The notes: generated by a model from the sequence alone, not told the origin. A stretch of DNA of 64,000 bases from Alphaproteobacteria bacterium HGW-Alphaproteobacteria-18 (GCA_002841155.1 PHEH01000005.1:62001-126000), one strand, 5' to 3'; numbered from the stretch's first letter, positions 25,821-34,539 are shown. Numbers and translations: made by a program.

Positions 25821-26284
25821 TCTGTACCCTGCATTTGTGGCAGCCGGCCTTCGCCCGCTATAAAACGTAAGAACTTTTTCTGCGTTTCTCATGCCTCTCC
25901 GCATCATTGCGCCGTGTGTGCAAAAAGTGTTGTTGCGGGATCTGACAGGTCCGAAGAGGGGCGTGTAAGATCCTAATAATAATGAAAAAAATGCCTCGAA
26001 GCGGGGCCGGAGAGCTAAAGCTTTCCGGGCTGGTCTGGGCTGGCGGCGTGCAGGAGTTTCCCCGGGGCGCGTTGGCCAGCAATTAAAACGTTTGCTTGAC
26101 CCGAATTTGCGTTACCCATACTTCTGGGCAATCAGAAGGGGGCGGGGCGAACCGGGGCGGAAGATTCCGGTCTGCGCGTCAGCTGATGTTGATAGCCAGC
26201 ATTTGCCGGATGCGCAGTCCGGCAAATGCACGGGCTGGTGCATTACAAGGCGCGATGTTCGCCAGAAAAGGTCTCGGTAAGATA
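25821..26284. other. Intergenic region before the MFS transporter gene
   Basis: About 460 bp. Open frames run through part of it but lack a recognisable domain. It holds motif site E at 26,083-26,099 and a GCTTGACC box that may belong to the transporter promoter. Confidence 0.4.
26083..26099 (+). promoter_or_regulatory. AACGTTTGTTTTAG-type motif, site E
   Basis: TTAAAACGTTTGCTTGA, sharing AAAACGTTTG with site D. It lies about 190 bases before the transporter start. Confidence 0.35.
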
Positions 26285-27607
26285 ATGACTTCGCAAATTG
26301 TGTCAGTCGACAATGCCGGTTCGAGACCGAGGCCGACGAAGCTGCATGCCTGGTACACGGTCGGGCTTCTGACGGTTCTGTTCGTCCTCTCTTTTATTGA
26401 TCGCAGTATCCTGGCGTTGCTCGCCGAACCGGTCGGACAGTCGCTCGGTCTGGCAGACCGTCAGCTCGCACTCCTGCTCGGCTTTGGTTTCGCCGTGGTC
26501 TATTCGTTTGGCGGGCTGCCCCTGGCACAGCTTGTCGACACGCGTGACAGGCGCCTTGTCGTCGCTGTCGGGGTTGCTGTCTGGAGCCTGGCAACTGTTC
26601 TCTCCGCTTTTGCGGTGGACTTCTGGAGTCTCCTGATTCTTCGCTGCGGCGTCGCGCTTGGCGAGGCCGTCCTGACGCCCGCCGCTGTTTCCCTGATAGC
26701 TGACCTCTTCACGAAGGAAAGGCGGAGCCTCCCAATGTCCGTCTACCTGTCCGTGGGCAGCTTCATGTCCATAGGTTCATACACCCTCGGGGCAATGGCC
26801 TATGACCTCGCTGCAGGCGTAAGCAGCGCGACCGGGCTCGAGCCATGGCAGCTCACATTCGTGCTGGTTGGTCTCCCAGGGCTTGTTCTCGCGCTTGTTT
26901 TTTTCTCGACAGCCGCCAACCCGCCCAGAGGGGAGTCACTGGCGATCGGCCAGGACGATTCCTCCTGGAGTGCCTTTTTCAGCTATATCAGGCAGCGGGG
27001 TATGTTTTTTGTACCGCTTCTGACAGCGGCGGGCGTCTACAGTTTCTTTGCGCTGGCGGTCGTTACGTGGCTTCCGACACTTCTCGTGCGGGAGGAGGGG
27101 CTCAGCCTTTCGAGGGCGGGCTATTTGCTTGGATGGATCGGTATTCCGGCAGCCCTGATCGGTAACTTCCTGTGGCCGCAGGTCGCGATGAAAATAGACG
27201 CCAAATGGCCGAAAAGAGGGGCTGTCACTGTACTGATGATAGCGGGATGCGCCGTTGGCCCGGCGTTTGCGGCAGGCATTTCTTCCGGCGGTGTGGGCCT
27301 GTACGTTTGCCTCGCCATTGGTATCCTGTTCGGCTCTGCTTTCGCTGTCATGCCGCCAATTGCGTACCAGCAGTTTGGTCCGATCCGGATGAGGGCGCGC
27401 CTGGCGGCCGTGAACCTCCTTGTCATCGCGCTGCTCGGATATGGATTGGGGCCACTTGTGGCGGTTGAGCTTGGGGCGCTGATCCGGGGCGGCGAGCACA
27501 GTCTCGGCGTCGGCCTTGTATGGCTGTCATTGCTGACGACGCCTTTCCTGATTTTGCTTACCTTCCTCGCTACACGTCAATCCCGATTTGCTGAAGACCA
27601 GGACTAG
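26285..27607 (+). CDS. Major facilitator superfamily transporter
   Basis: 440 residues from ATG 26285, where the hydrophobic core begins soon after; the open frame extends further upstream without a clear ribosome-binding site. About twelve membrane spans can be counted. The loop-2/3 motif GGLPLAQLVDTRDRR matches the MFS motif A (GxLaDrxGRR), and FIDRSILALL in span 1 is typical of the spinster/aromatic-acid carriers. It probably takes up the island's substrate. A phosphatase gene follows 23 bases later, perhaps in the same transcript. Confidence 0.87.
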   Translation: MTSQIVSVDNAGSRPRPTKLHAWYTVGLLTVLFVLSFIDRSILALLAEPVGQSLGLADRQLALLLGFGFAVVYSFGGLPLAQLVDTRDRRLVVAVGVAVWSLATVLSAFAVDFWSLLILRCGVALGEAVLTPAAVSLIADLFTKERRSLPMSVYLSVGSFMSIGSYTLGAMAYDLAAGVSSATGLEPWQLTFVLVGLPGLVLALVFFSTAANPPRGESLAIGQDDSSWSAFFSYIRQRGMFFVPLLTAAGVYSFFALAVVTWLPTLLVREEGLSLSRAGYLLGWIGIPAALIGNFLWPQVAMKIDAKWPKRGAVTVLMIAGCAVGPAFAAGISSGGVGLYVCLAIGILFGSAFAVMPPIAYQQFGPIRMRARLAAVNLLVIALLGYGLGPLVAVELGALIRGGEHSLGVGLVWLSLLTTPFLILLTFLATRQSRFAEDQD

Positions 27608-27630
27608 GTCGAAAACGGAGCCAGACTATC

Positions 27631-28416
27631 TTGTTGAATTGCGCGCCGAATTTCCGGGATATCGGAGGTCTTCCGACAGCTGACGGACGACAGGTCAAAC
27701 CCTCCAGGCTGTTCCGTTCAGAGGCCATCCTTGAGCCCTGTCCGGCCGATATGGAATGCCTCCGTTCGCTGAGGTTAGGGCTGGTTCTGGATATCCGGAG
27801 TGCGTCGGAGGCGCGCGACTTCCCGAACACGGCTGTTCAGGAGGTTTGTGCGGATGTCCGCCAGCTTAACGTCGGCACCGATGTGAAAGCCAGAGGCACC
27901 TTTTGGGATGTGCTTGCGCAGGATTGCTCTCCTGCGGGTGTTCAGGCGCTGGTTCACAGGATCTATCGGGCGATACCCGTGGCCGTCGCCCCGGCCCTTT
28001 CGGTGTACTTTGATCATGCCGCCGGGCACCCGGCGCCGACGCTTATTCACTGCACAGCCGGCAAGGATCGAACCGGTGTGGCGGTCGCTTTACTGCTCGA
28101 GATACTCGGCGTGACGCGGGAGAGTATTGTTGCGGACTACCTCGCCACCCAGCAGACCATTTCCGGTGACAAGATCGAAAACGGTGCCCGCAAGTTTGCA
28201 GAGATTGCCGGCCGTATACTGCCGGATGAGAGCCTGCGGATGCTTGCGGGTGTGCGCGCAGACTTTCTGGAGCAGAGCTATGCCTGGATCGAACGAAAGC
28301 ATCTCTCGACGGAGGCCTTCCTCCGGATGTATGCGGGGCTGACCGAGGAAAGATTGGAAGCCATGCGCGGGGCGCTGCTGGAGCCCGCCGCGCATTCAGA
28401 AAAGGCGATGTTGTAA
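27631..28416 (+). CDS. Tyrosine/lipid phosphatase (MptpB-like, Y_phosphatase3 family)
   Basis: 261 residues from a TTG start with GGAG upstream. The N-terminal NFRDIGGLPTADGRQVKPSRLFRS and the P-loop HCTAGKDRTG, with Cys141 and Arg147, define the family; Asp54 in VLDIRS is conserved too. Relatives remove phosphate from Tyr, Ser/Thr or phosphoinositides. There is no tyrosine kinase nearby, but two small-molecule kinase genes are in the island, one directly downstream. A role in removing phosphate from a metabolite is possible but unproven. Confidence 0.85.
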   Translation: MLNCAPNFRDIGGLPTADGRQVKPSRLFRSEAILEPCPADMECLRSLRLGLVLDIRSASEARDFPNTAVQEVCADVRQLNVGTDVKARGTFWDVLAQDCSPAGVQALVHRIYRAIPVAVAPALSVYFDHAAGHPAPTLIHCTAGKDRTGVAVALLLEILGVTRESIVADYLATQQTISGDKIENGARKFAEIAGRILPDESLRMLAGVRADFLEQSYAWIERKHLSTEAFLRMYAGLTEERLEAMRGALLEPAAHSEKAML

Positions 28417-28804
28417 GAGGCAGTGCTTTCCGGTGCCTGTACGCAGGTTCAAGATGACGCGTGCCTGACGATCCGCCCTCTGAATTTCCCTGCTCCACTC
28501 AGCTGCGTGCCTGGAAGGCGATATCCCGGAGCTGCAGAGCACAACGCCGAGCATCGTCGCTTCCCCGAGGCCGGAGACAACGACTGTCAAACCGGGCAGG
28601 GGGGCTGTCCGCTCAACGAAAAACATACACAGAGAATGCCCGTACATCGCCTCTCTCTGTTGCGCTGCGCGCATCGGGATCGGCAGAAAATTGCAGAAGA
28701 TGTGGTCTCTCAGGTGCCGGCTTCAGCAACAAGGTTGACTTTATGCCGCCCCAAAGCCACTCATAAATTTAGTCAGTTGTTTTAAATTTGCGAGGATGCT
28801 TGTT
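28417..28804. other. Intergenic region before kinase 2
   Basis: About 390 bp without a supported gene. It becomes AT-rich near 28,760-28,795, where motif site G lies. Confidence 0.4.
28768..28787 (+). promoter_or_regulatory. AACGTTTGTTTTAG-type motif, site G
   Basis: TTTAGTCAGTTGTTTTAAAT, sharing GTTGTTTTA with the set. It is 18 bases before the kinase 2 start and is a weaker match. Confidence 0.3.
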
Positions 28805-29869
28805 ATGAGTGACGATGCGCTGCCACGTGCCTTCGATGACTTTACAGCCGATTGGTTCACCAAGGCGCTTTCAGCGAGATTTCCGGGTGTGAAAGTCGTC
28901 GGTTTCTCCCGCACCGGTGAGCGAATTGGTACTTCCGCGTCGTGTAAATTTTCACTCGATTATGCAGATACCGGAGCCGTGGGTAATCCGCCCGCCTCTG
29001 TCTATATAAAGGGCGGATTTACGGAAAAGCAGCGAAATCGTTATTGGGTTGTTTTGCAACAGGAAGTCCGTTTCTTCAACGCAATGGCGCAAGACGTGCC
29101 GATGAATATTCCGGATTGTTATTTCGCCGCGTGTGACGCCGACAAGCAGGGACTGACGATGCTCGAAGACATCGTTCAGACTCGTGGCGCGAGATTTGGC
29201 AACTGGGGCGCGCTCACTGTGGATGAGGTCGCGGCGTTGCTTGAGCAGTTCGCTTCCATGCACGCCCGATGGTCGGAGGATCCGCGCCTTGGCGACCTCG
29301 CCGGATTCGAAAAACCTCAACGCGAGTTCTTCCAATATGTGCTTCGGGACAAGCATTGGGAGGAATTGAAGACACGTCAGTTCGGACAACGCCTTGAGCA
29401 GACTTTTCCGGACGTCCAGCTTTTGCGGGATGCCTTGCAGCGCATGTGGGAATTGAATGATGCTGCGCCAAGAACCCTTTGCCATGGCGACGCTCACGGT
29501 GGAAACATGTTCTTCGAGCGTGACGGGAAACCGGGTGTTCTCGACTTCCAGCTCTATTTTGCCGGCACATACATGCATGATGTCTCATGGTTGATCGTGA
29601 GCGCGCTCCCGATCAAGGATCGGCGAAATGAAGAGCAGCGCCTTCTGCGGCATTACCTTGATGCGGCGCGAGCCGCCGGAATGGAAGTGTACTCGTTTGA
29701 GCAGGCTTGGCTGGTTTACCGGCAACAGATGGCCCATGCCGTCCCAAGCGGCGCGTGCAATCCAATTGAGTCGGGGCCGATCGAAATGATCAACGCTGCA
29801 GGCGAACTTGTGACGACAGCGGCCGAAGACCTTGATGTGCTTGGCGCGCTAGGCATTCCCCGCCGGTGA
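28805..29869 (+). CDS. APH/EcKL-like small-molecule phosphotransferase (kinase 2)
   Basis: 354 residues from ATG 28805, where GAGG is well spaced; an ATG at 28,796 is too close to it. Kinase features: SVYIKGG with the ATP-binding Lys, LTMLEDI hinge, the catalytic loop CHGDAHGGNMFF and a metal-binding LDFQ in place of DWQ. It resembles kinase 1 (22,331) in length and order of motifs, so they are paralogues that have diverged. It is preceded by the phosphatase gene. Its substrate is probably a hydroxylated pathway intermediate or its CoA ester; antibiotic resistance is less likely in this setting. Confidence 0.85.
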   Translation: MSDDALPRAFDDFTADWFTKALSARFPGVKVVGFSRTGERIGTSASCKFSLDYADTGAVGNPPASVYIKGGFTEKQRNRYWVVLQQEVRFFNAMAQDVPMNIPDCYFAACDADKQGLTMLEDIVQTRGARFGNWGALTVDEVAALLEQFASMHARWSEDPRLGDLAGFEKPQREFFQYVLRDKHWEELKTRQFGQRLEQTFPDVQLLRDALQRMWELNDAAPRTLCHGDAHGGNMFFERDGKPGVLDFQLYFAGTYMHDVSWLIVSALPIKDRRNEEQRLLRHYLDAARAAGMEVYSFEQAWLVYRQQMAHAVPSGACNPIESGPIEMINAAGELVTTAAEDLDVLGALGIPRR

Positions 29870-29984
29870 CGTTGCGGGGAGCCTAGGTGGATTGATGCCA
29901 AGGTCTGGCATCCTTGTTTCTGGCCTGGATGATTTTGTGCGGATCTGCCCTGGAGCGCTGTCGGCGACGCGTCGCGGCGCATGA

Positions 29985-30023
29985 ACCGAAAACTCTCCGG
30001 CCCCCGGTCCCGATGGGGGCCGG
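29985..30023 (-). terminator. Intrinsic terminator of the CoA-transferase gene
   Basis: On the minus strand, 7 bases after the stop codon, arms CCGGCCCCC/GGGGGCCGG (30,015-30,023 and 29,997-30,005) enclose a 9-base loop, followed by AGAGTTTTC. Confidence 0.65.
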
Positions 30024-30030
30024 TCAGGTC

Positions 30031-31239
30031 TTATTTGATAGCCTGGGATTTTCGGGCAGCTTCAATGTCATCGTCGCTCCGGCCAAGGCCCTTCAAGATT
30101 TCGCCGGTATGTTCCCCGAGCTTCGGCGCGCGCATCCGGATGGACGGCGGCGATGCTTCGAAGTCTGCAAAGAACCCCGATGTCCGCATCCGTCCGAATT
30201 CGGGATCCTCGGTATCGATGAAGCATTCGGTATGGACGGCCTGCGGATCAGCCATGAACTCTTCGACGCTGTTCACGGGGGCAAGGGGGACGCCATACTC
30301 ATCGGCGAGAGCAATGACTTCCGCCTTGGTCATCTTTGAAGCTGGTTCTTCCAGCTCCTTCCAGAAGTCGGCGTAGTTGAAGATGCGCGACCAGGACGTG
30401 TTGTAGCGCTTATCCTCCAAAAGGTCTTCGCGCCCGAAAATCCGGCAGAGCCCTTTGAACTGCGGATCCAGCTGCACGTGTCCCATTACGCTACCATCTT
30501 TCAGTCGCAGGGGATGGTGGATCTTTATGTTGGGAATCTTCTGGACGTCCTTTGTCTGGAACAGGAAGTTATTCAGCAAGTCTGGCATCAGGAAGGCGGC
30601 GTAAGCTTTCATCAGCGAGAGGGAAACTTTCTGCCCCTTGCCGCCTGCGCGTTCCCGGTGCAGCAGAGCGGCGATGATCGCATTGCACGCCAGGATCGAG
30701 GCCACCTTGTCGGCAATGATATGCGGTATGGGCGCGGGATCTTCGGGTGAGCCCATCACCGGCATCGCGCCGCTGAGAGCCTGAATGACATGATCGTAGG
30801 CAGGTTTGTCCTTGTACGGCCCATCTTCACCAAAACCCGACAGTCCGGCATAGATAAGCCGAGGATTGCGTTGCCGGAGCGCTTCATAGCCCAGTCCCAA
30901 GCGTTCCATTGTCCCGGGGCGGAAGTTTTCGAGAACGACATCCGCGCCGGCGATCAGGTCGGCTGCGATGGTCCGTCCCTCATCCGACTTGAGATCCAGG
31001 CAGATGCTCTTCTTGTTTCTGTTGAAGAGGGAGAAATAGGCTGACATCCCTTCATGCATCGGGTGGTTGCCCCGCATGGGGTCGCCGGCCGTCGTTTCGA
31101 TCTTGATGACTTCTGCTCCAAGGTCGCCCAGCATCTGGCCGGCGAATGGGCCTGACACCATGGTGGCAACTTCGATGACACGGAGGCCCGCACAAGGACC
31201 CTTTCCTGCGTTTTCCTGATCGTTGCTGCGCGTTGTCAT
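30031..31239 (-). CDS. Class III (CaiB/BaiF) acyl-CoA transferase
   Basis: 402 residues, the usual size. The family start (AGLRVIEVATMVSGPFAGQMLGDLGAEVIKIE), FRPGTMERLGLGYEAL, and LIYAGLSGFGEDGPYKDKPAYDHVIQALSG are all present; the catalytic Asp is expected in the IIADKVAS segment. It moves CoA between carboxylic acids. As no CoA ligase is seen in the window, it may activate the acid released by the meta-cleavage hydrolase or the starting substrate. The palindrome TAGTAC-N4-GTACTA lies 88 bases upstream. Divergent from the SDR/MaoC pair. Confidence 0.92.
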   Translation of the reverse strand: MTTRSNDQENAGKGPCAGLRVIEVATMVSGPFAGQMLGDLGAEVIKIETTAGDPMRGNHPMHEGMSAYFSLFNRNKKSICLDLKSDEGRTIAADLIAGADVVLENFRPGTMERLGLGYEALRQRNPRLIYAGLSGFGEDGPYKDKPAYDHVIQALSGAMPVMGSPEDPAPIPHIIADKVASILACNAIIAALLHRERAGGKGQKVSLSLMKAYAAFLMPDLLNNFLFQTKDVQKIPNIKIHHPLRLKDGSVMGHVQLDPQFKGLCRIFGREDLLEDKRYNTSWSRIFNYADFWKELEEPASKMTKAEVIALADEYGVPLAPVNSVEEFMADPQAVHTECFIDTEDPEFGRMRTSGFFADFEASPPSIRMRAPKLGEHTGEILKGLGRSDDDIEAARKSQAIK

Positions 31240-31628
31240 TTTTTTCTCCCATAGGCCGGCTGCTCGGGCATTCCCCTGATCCCGGCGAAGTCGCTTTTGT
31301 GACTTCCGCCAGGTTCGCCTTATAAATAGTACGCGTGTACTACACTGGTTTCAGAGCGTGATCCAGAGGCAATTCGTCAGAGAAAAGTTCAGAGAGGGAC
31401 GGTCGGGCGGGATATTGGCCGGCCTATTCTCTCAGAATTATCGCACTTCTGGCTAGGCCTGAGGCGTTTAGAGGGGCTGGCAGGTCTCGGGGAAAGGGCG
31501 CGGGAGTTGACCGCGAAGGGCACTTGGGGAAGAAACAGTTGTACTAGTCATCTTCTGCAAGCGCTGGCTACATCGATAAAGATGGCTACGCGAGAAATGT
31601 GGCCACAAAAGTTTGAGGAGGGTGTGAT
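31240..31628. other. Divergent control region between CoA-transferase and SDR genes
   Basis: 389 bp without a gene. It holds the palindrome at 31,327-31,342 and a possible half-site GTACTAGT at 31,540-31,547 nearer the SDR gene. Confidence 0.5.
31327..31342. promoter_or_regulatory. Inverted-repeat operator candidate, copy 2 (TAGTAC-N4-GTACTA)
   Basis: TAGTACGCGTGTACTA has the same two 6-base arms as the site at 4,808-4,823, with 14 of 16 bases identical overall. It lies upstream of the CoA-transferase gene. Confidence 0.55.
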
Positions 31629-32390
31629 ATGCGAGGGTTAGCGGGCCGGGTTCACGTCATTACGGGAGGCTATGGTGGGATCGCCATGGCTACTGCAAAA
31701 GCGCTCGCAGAGCAGGGCGGCACAGTCGTCCTGACCGGGCGGAACCAGGAGAAGGGCGAAGCCGCTGTCGGACACCTGAAGCAGGAAACCGGCGCCGTGG
31801 CGCACTTCTACCAACTGGATGTTTCGGATGCAGCGGCCGTATCTGAGGTGGCGGCCCGCATCAACAGAGAGGTCGGTCAGGTTTACGGACTGGTTGCCAA
31901 CGCAGCGGCCATTTTCCCCGGAGCCGCTTTCGACCTCGCCCCGGAGGACTGGCGCAGGACCTTTGCTGTTACCCTGGACGGAAGTTTCTATTGCGCGCAG
32001 GCGTTTGGGCGGCTGATGAAGGATGTGGGCGGTTCGATCGTTCTTGTCTCATCCGTTGCGGCGTCCAAAGCGATCTGGCCGCCGCCTGTTGTTTCCTATT
32101 CGGCGTCGAAGGCGGCATTGTCCCATCTTGCAGCTGTGCTCGGCGTGGAGTGGGCCCAGCACGATATCCGGGTGAACGCTATAGAACCCGGGCATATCGA
32201 GACGGAGCTGACGCTCAGGGCGAAGGAGCGCCGCCCGGAGATGATGGAGAAGTGGATTGCCGACGTCCCGCAAGGGCGCCTGATCACACCTGAAGAGATT
32301 GGGGAGATCATTTGCTTCCTGCTTTCAGACCTTTCCAGCTCCATGACAGCGTCGGTCCTGACGGCCGATGGTGGCTTTTCGCGTCGCTGA
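31629..32390 (+). CDS. Short-chain dehydrogenase/reductase (classical)
   Basis: 253 residues; GGAGG precedes the ATG. The cofactor motif reads ITGGYGGIAMA, a slight variant of TGxxxGIG, then LVANAA and a complete active site with Ser in VLVSSVAAS and YSASK. C-terminal ASVLTADGGFS fits. It would oxidise a hydroxyacyl-CoA or a cis-dihydrodiol; the latter step is needed after the Rieske dioxygenase and no other clear candidate is seen except the atypical SDR at 3,161. The MaoC gene follows after 34 bases, so the pair may work on CoA esters. Confidence 0.9.
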   Translation: MRGLAGRVHVITGGYGGIAMATAKALAEQGGTVVLTGRNQEKGEAAVGHLKQETGAVAHFYQLDVSDAAAVSEVAARINREVGQVYGLVANAAAIFPGAAFDLAPEDWRRTFAVTLDGSFYCAQAFGRLMKDVGGSIVLVSSVAASKAIWPPPVVSYSASKAALSHLAAVLGVEWAQHDIRVNAIEPGHIETELTLRAKERRPEMMEKWIADVPQGRLITPEEIGEIICFLLSDLSSSMTASVLTADGGFSRR

Positions 32391-32424
32391 TGCTTGGCGC
32401 ACCTATTCGGAGAGAGTCAGGATT

Positions 32425-32916
32425 ATGCTGAAAGCAGACTATTCAGAGCTCGAATTGCTCGTGGGCCGGGAGATCGGGCCGTCTGGTTGGATTGAGGTAT
32501 CGCAGAACCGCATCGATACCTACGCCGATGCCGTCAGCGATCACAACTGGATTCATGTTGACCGGGAAAGGGCCAGGGCGGCCTTTGGCGGAACGATCGC
32601 TCACGGACTTCTGGTTCTCTCTTTGGCGCCGCCCATGGCGCAAGAGATGCTCCATATCGGCGGTGTTGCAGCTGACCTGAACTATGGCTTCGAGAAGGTA
32701 CGTTTTGTCAGGGTGGTGAAGGGCGGAGACCGGGTGCGACTGTGGCTGAAGGTCCTTAAAGTCAGTACACGTGGCAGCGGTAAACTGCTGCGCATGGAAT
32801 ACCGTCTGGAGCTTGAAGAGGGGCTGCAGACGGCCATTGTGGCCGACTGGGCTTTCCTCCTGTTCCCGGAAACGGTCGCTCTGGCGGAACAGGCATTCAG
32901 GGAACAAGCTCAATGA
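32425..32916 (+). CDS. MaoC-like enoyl-CoA hydratase ((R)-specific type)
   Basis: 163 residues from ATG 32425 with AGGA upstream. The hot-dog fold hydratase motif is seen as DAVSDHNWIHVD...AAFGGTIAHGLLVLSL, giving the Asp/His catalytic dyad. It hydrates trans-2-enoyl-CoA to the (R)-3-hydroxyacyl-CoA. Together with the SDR just upstream it could carry out two successive beta-oxidation steps. It is the last cargo gene before the integrase, which faces it tail to tail about 100 bp away. Confidence 0.9.
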   Translation: MLKADYSELELLVGREIGPSGWIEVSQNRIDTYADAVSDHNWIHVDRERARAAFGGTIAHGLLVLSLAPPMAQEMLHIGGVAADLNYGFEKVRFVRVVKGGDRVRLWLKVLKVSTRGSGKLLRMEYRLELEEGLQTAIVADWAFLLFPETVALAEQAFREQAQ

Positions 32917-33018
32917 GGCCAGGCGAAACGCAGATCGACCCATTTTTATCTGAGCCCGAGCGCCCGCGTCCATGCGAGCCCTCCTGCTGATATCTGGTTT
33001 CGGGACGATTGAAGCAGA

Positions 33019-34308
33019 TCAGCCCCGTTGTTTGGCTGCAGTGATCTTGAGCAGGGTTTTTGCCCAGAGTTCGAGCGCTGCGCGTTTCTCCGCAGCGTAG
33101 TCATACCGGTTATATATCTGGGTGACCGGAGAGCCGAGCGGGGTGTGGTTCAGAATGCGGGCGATGACCTCGCCTCGAACGCCGCACCGCTCTGACGCCA
33201 TCATGCTCGCGCCCGTGCGCCGCAGGTCGTGGGCGGTGCCGTTGTCGATGTCGAGCTTCTCCCGGATCCGGCTCATGGCGCGGGTGACGACGTGACGATC
33301 GACCGGCCCGCTGCCATGGATCGCCGGAAACACATGCCCCCGGTAATTGGCGACGAGCCGGGGCAGGGGTTTTTCGATATCGCCGGGTACCTCTGTTGCC
33401 GTTGCGAGCGCGAGGGCGCGCCGGATGAGTTGCTGGCTGAGCGGGGAGAGAGGAACATGGTGGGACCTGCGGTTCTTCGACCGCTCCGAGGCGATGACCC
33501 ATGACCGGGTCGTCCAGTCAAGTTCATCGGTATGCATGCCGATCACTTCACCCGCCCGCTGCAGGGTCGTCAGGCAGAGCTGGAGTGCGATCGCGACAGG
33601 TTCAGAGACGCCAAGCCTCGCGCCCACCTTGGCCGCCGACCAGGTTTCCCAGAGCAGGCGGATTTCCGCTTCACTGAAGACGCGGTCGCGCGACTTATGC
33701 TGATAGAGTTGGGGAAACTGGGCGGGGTTCATCTCGATCCATTCTTCCCGGATGCCAAAATTATAGATCCGCCGCAGCACTGCATGGGCATAGTTTGCTG
33801 TCCGGTTGCCGGAGCCTTCGGCGACCTCTCGGACACAGGCGCGCACTTCGCCGCGCTTAAGGTCCTGCAATGGACGCTTCGCCAGTTTCGGCGCGAGGTG
33901 ATTTCGCCAGACCCCGGACTCCATGATATTGGTCTGTTTTGTGCGCTGGGCGGCTTCGGGCGAGGCAAAAAACGCTGCGGCGAGGTCTTCGACCGTACGC
34001 TCTGCGGCGATGGCCTCTGCTTTCTCAACCTTCCTGACGGCTGCCGGATCACCGCCACTGACGGCAGCGGCGAGCGCCTGGATGGCCCGGTCCCGGGCTT
34101 CGGCGAGCGAGAGGGCGGGATACCTGCCGAGGGAAAGTCTGTTTCGCTTGCCGCTCTTTGTCCGGTAGCGCAGCGACCACATCTTTGAGCCGTTCGTGCC
34201 AACCCGGAGCTCCAGCCCTTCAACGACTGAATCTGTAACGGTGATGCGCTCGCCGGGTTTCGGTTTGATGGTTTCGACGAAACGCGCTGTCATATTCTGT
34301 GGCATCAT
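33019..34308 (-). CDS. Tyrosine-type site-specific integrase (DUF4102/P4-like)
   Basis: 429 residues from ATG 34308, which follows GGGAGAGA; the frame stays open to 34,527 but that lead has no family character. The N-terminal Arm-DNA-binding domain (TVTDSVVEGLELRVGTNGSK...LSLGRYPALSLAEARD) is followed by a SAM-like core-binding domain and the catalytic domain: Arg in TTLQRAGEV, HDLRRTG, LNHTPLG and the nucleophile Tyr in YNRYDYAAEKR. It integrates or excises the island at a tRNA 3' end. The gene starts about 230 bases from the tRNA-Arg fragment at 34,540, the usual layout. All catalytic residues are kept, so it may be active. Confidence 0.95.
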   Translation of the reverse strand: MMPQNMTARFVETIKPKPGERITVTDSVVEGLELRVGTNGSKMWSLRYRTKSGKRNRLSLGRYPALSLAEARDRAIQALAAAVSGGDPAAVRKVEKAEAIAAERTVEDLAAAFFASPEAAQRTKQTNIMESGVWRNHLAPKLAKRPLQDLKRGEVRACVREVAEGSGNRTANYAHAVLRRIYNFGIREEWIEMNPAQFPQLYQHKSRDRVFSEAEIRLLWETWSAAKVGARLGVSEPVAIALQLCLTTLQRAGEVIGMHTDELDWTTRSWVIASERSKNRRSHHVPLSPLSQQLIRRALALATATEVPGDIEKPLPRLVANYRGHVFPAIHGSGPVDRHVVTRAMSRIREKLDIDNGTAHDLRRTGASMMASERCGVRGEVIARILNHTPLGSPVTQIYNRYDYAAEKRAALELWAKTLLKITAAKQRG

Positions 34309-34539
34309 ATTCTCTCCCTTGGGACCCGCCGAGGGACTTCTGACCCCCAGACGATCGGATTTCAGCCCGGCGGCCTCATACAGGGGGTCAAAGGACCCCG
34401 GGTCCCATTTGATCGCTGCTTGAAGCAAAACGCCGTGAAACCTAAGGGAGCACAAATTGTACAATAATTCAATATAAACAAGGGTTATTGTGAGCGCCTC
34501 GCAACCCATCGAAACGCAATGAAACAACCAAAAATTGCG
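34309..34539. other. Region between integrase gene and attachment site
   Basis: About 230 bp, AT-rich around 34,450-34,500. It must hold the integrase promoter and arm-type binding sites; I could not assign individual sites. Confidence 0.4.

Noticed and set aside
22331-29869. Antibiotic resistance as the role of the APH-like kinases
   Set aside because: The genes lie among catabolic CoA enzymes, share promoter motifs with them, and resemble the broad EcKL/ACAD11-type group more than aminoglycoside kinases.
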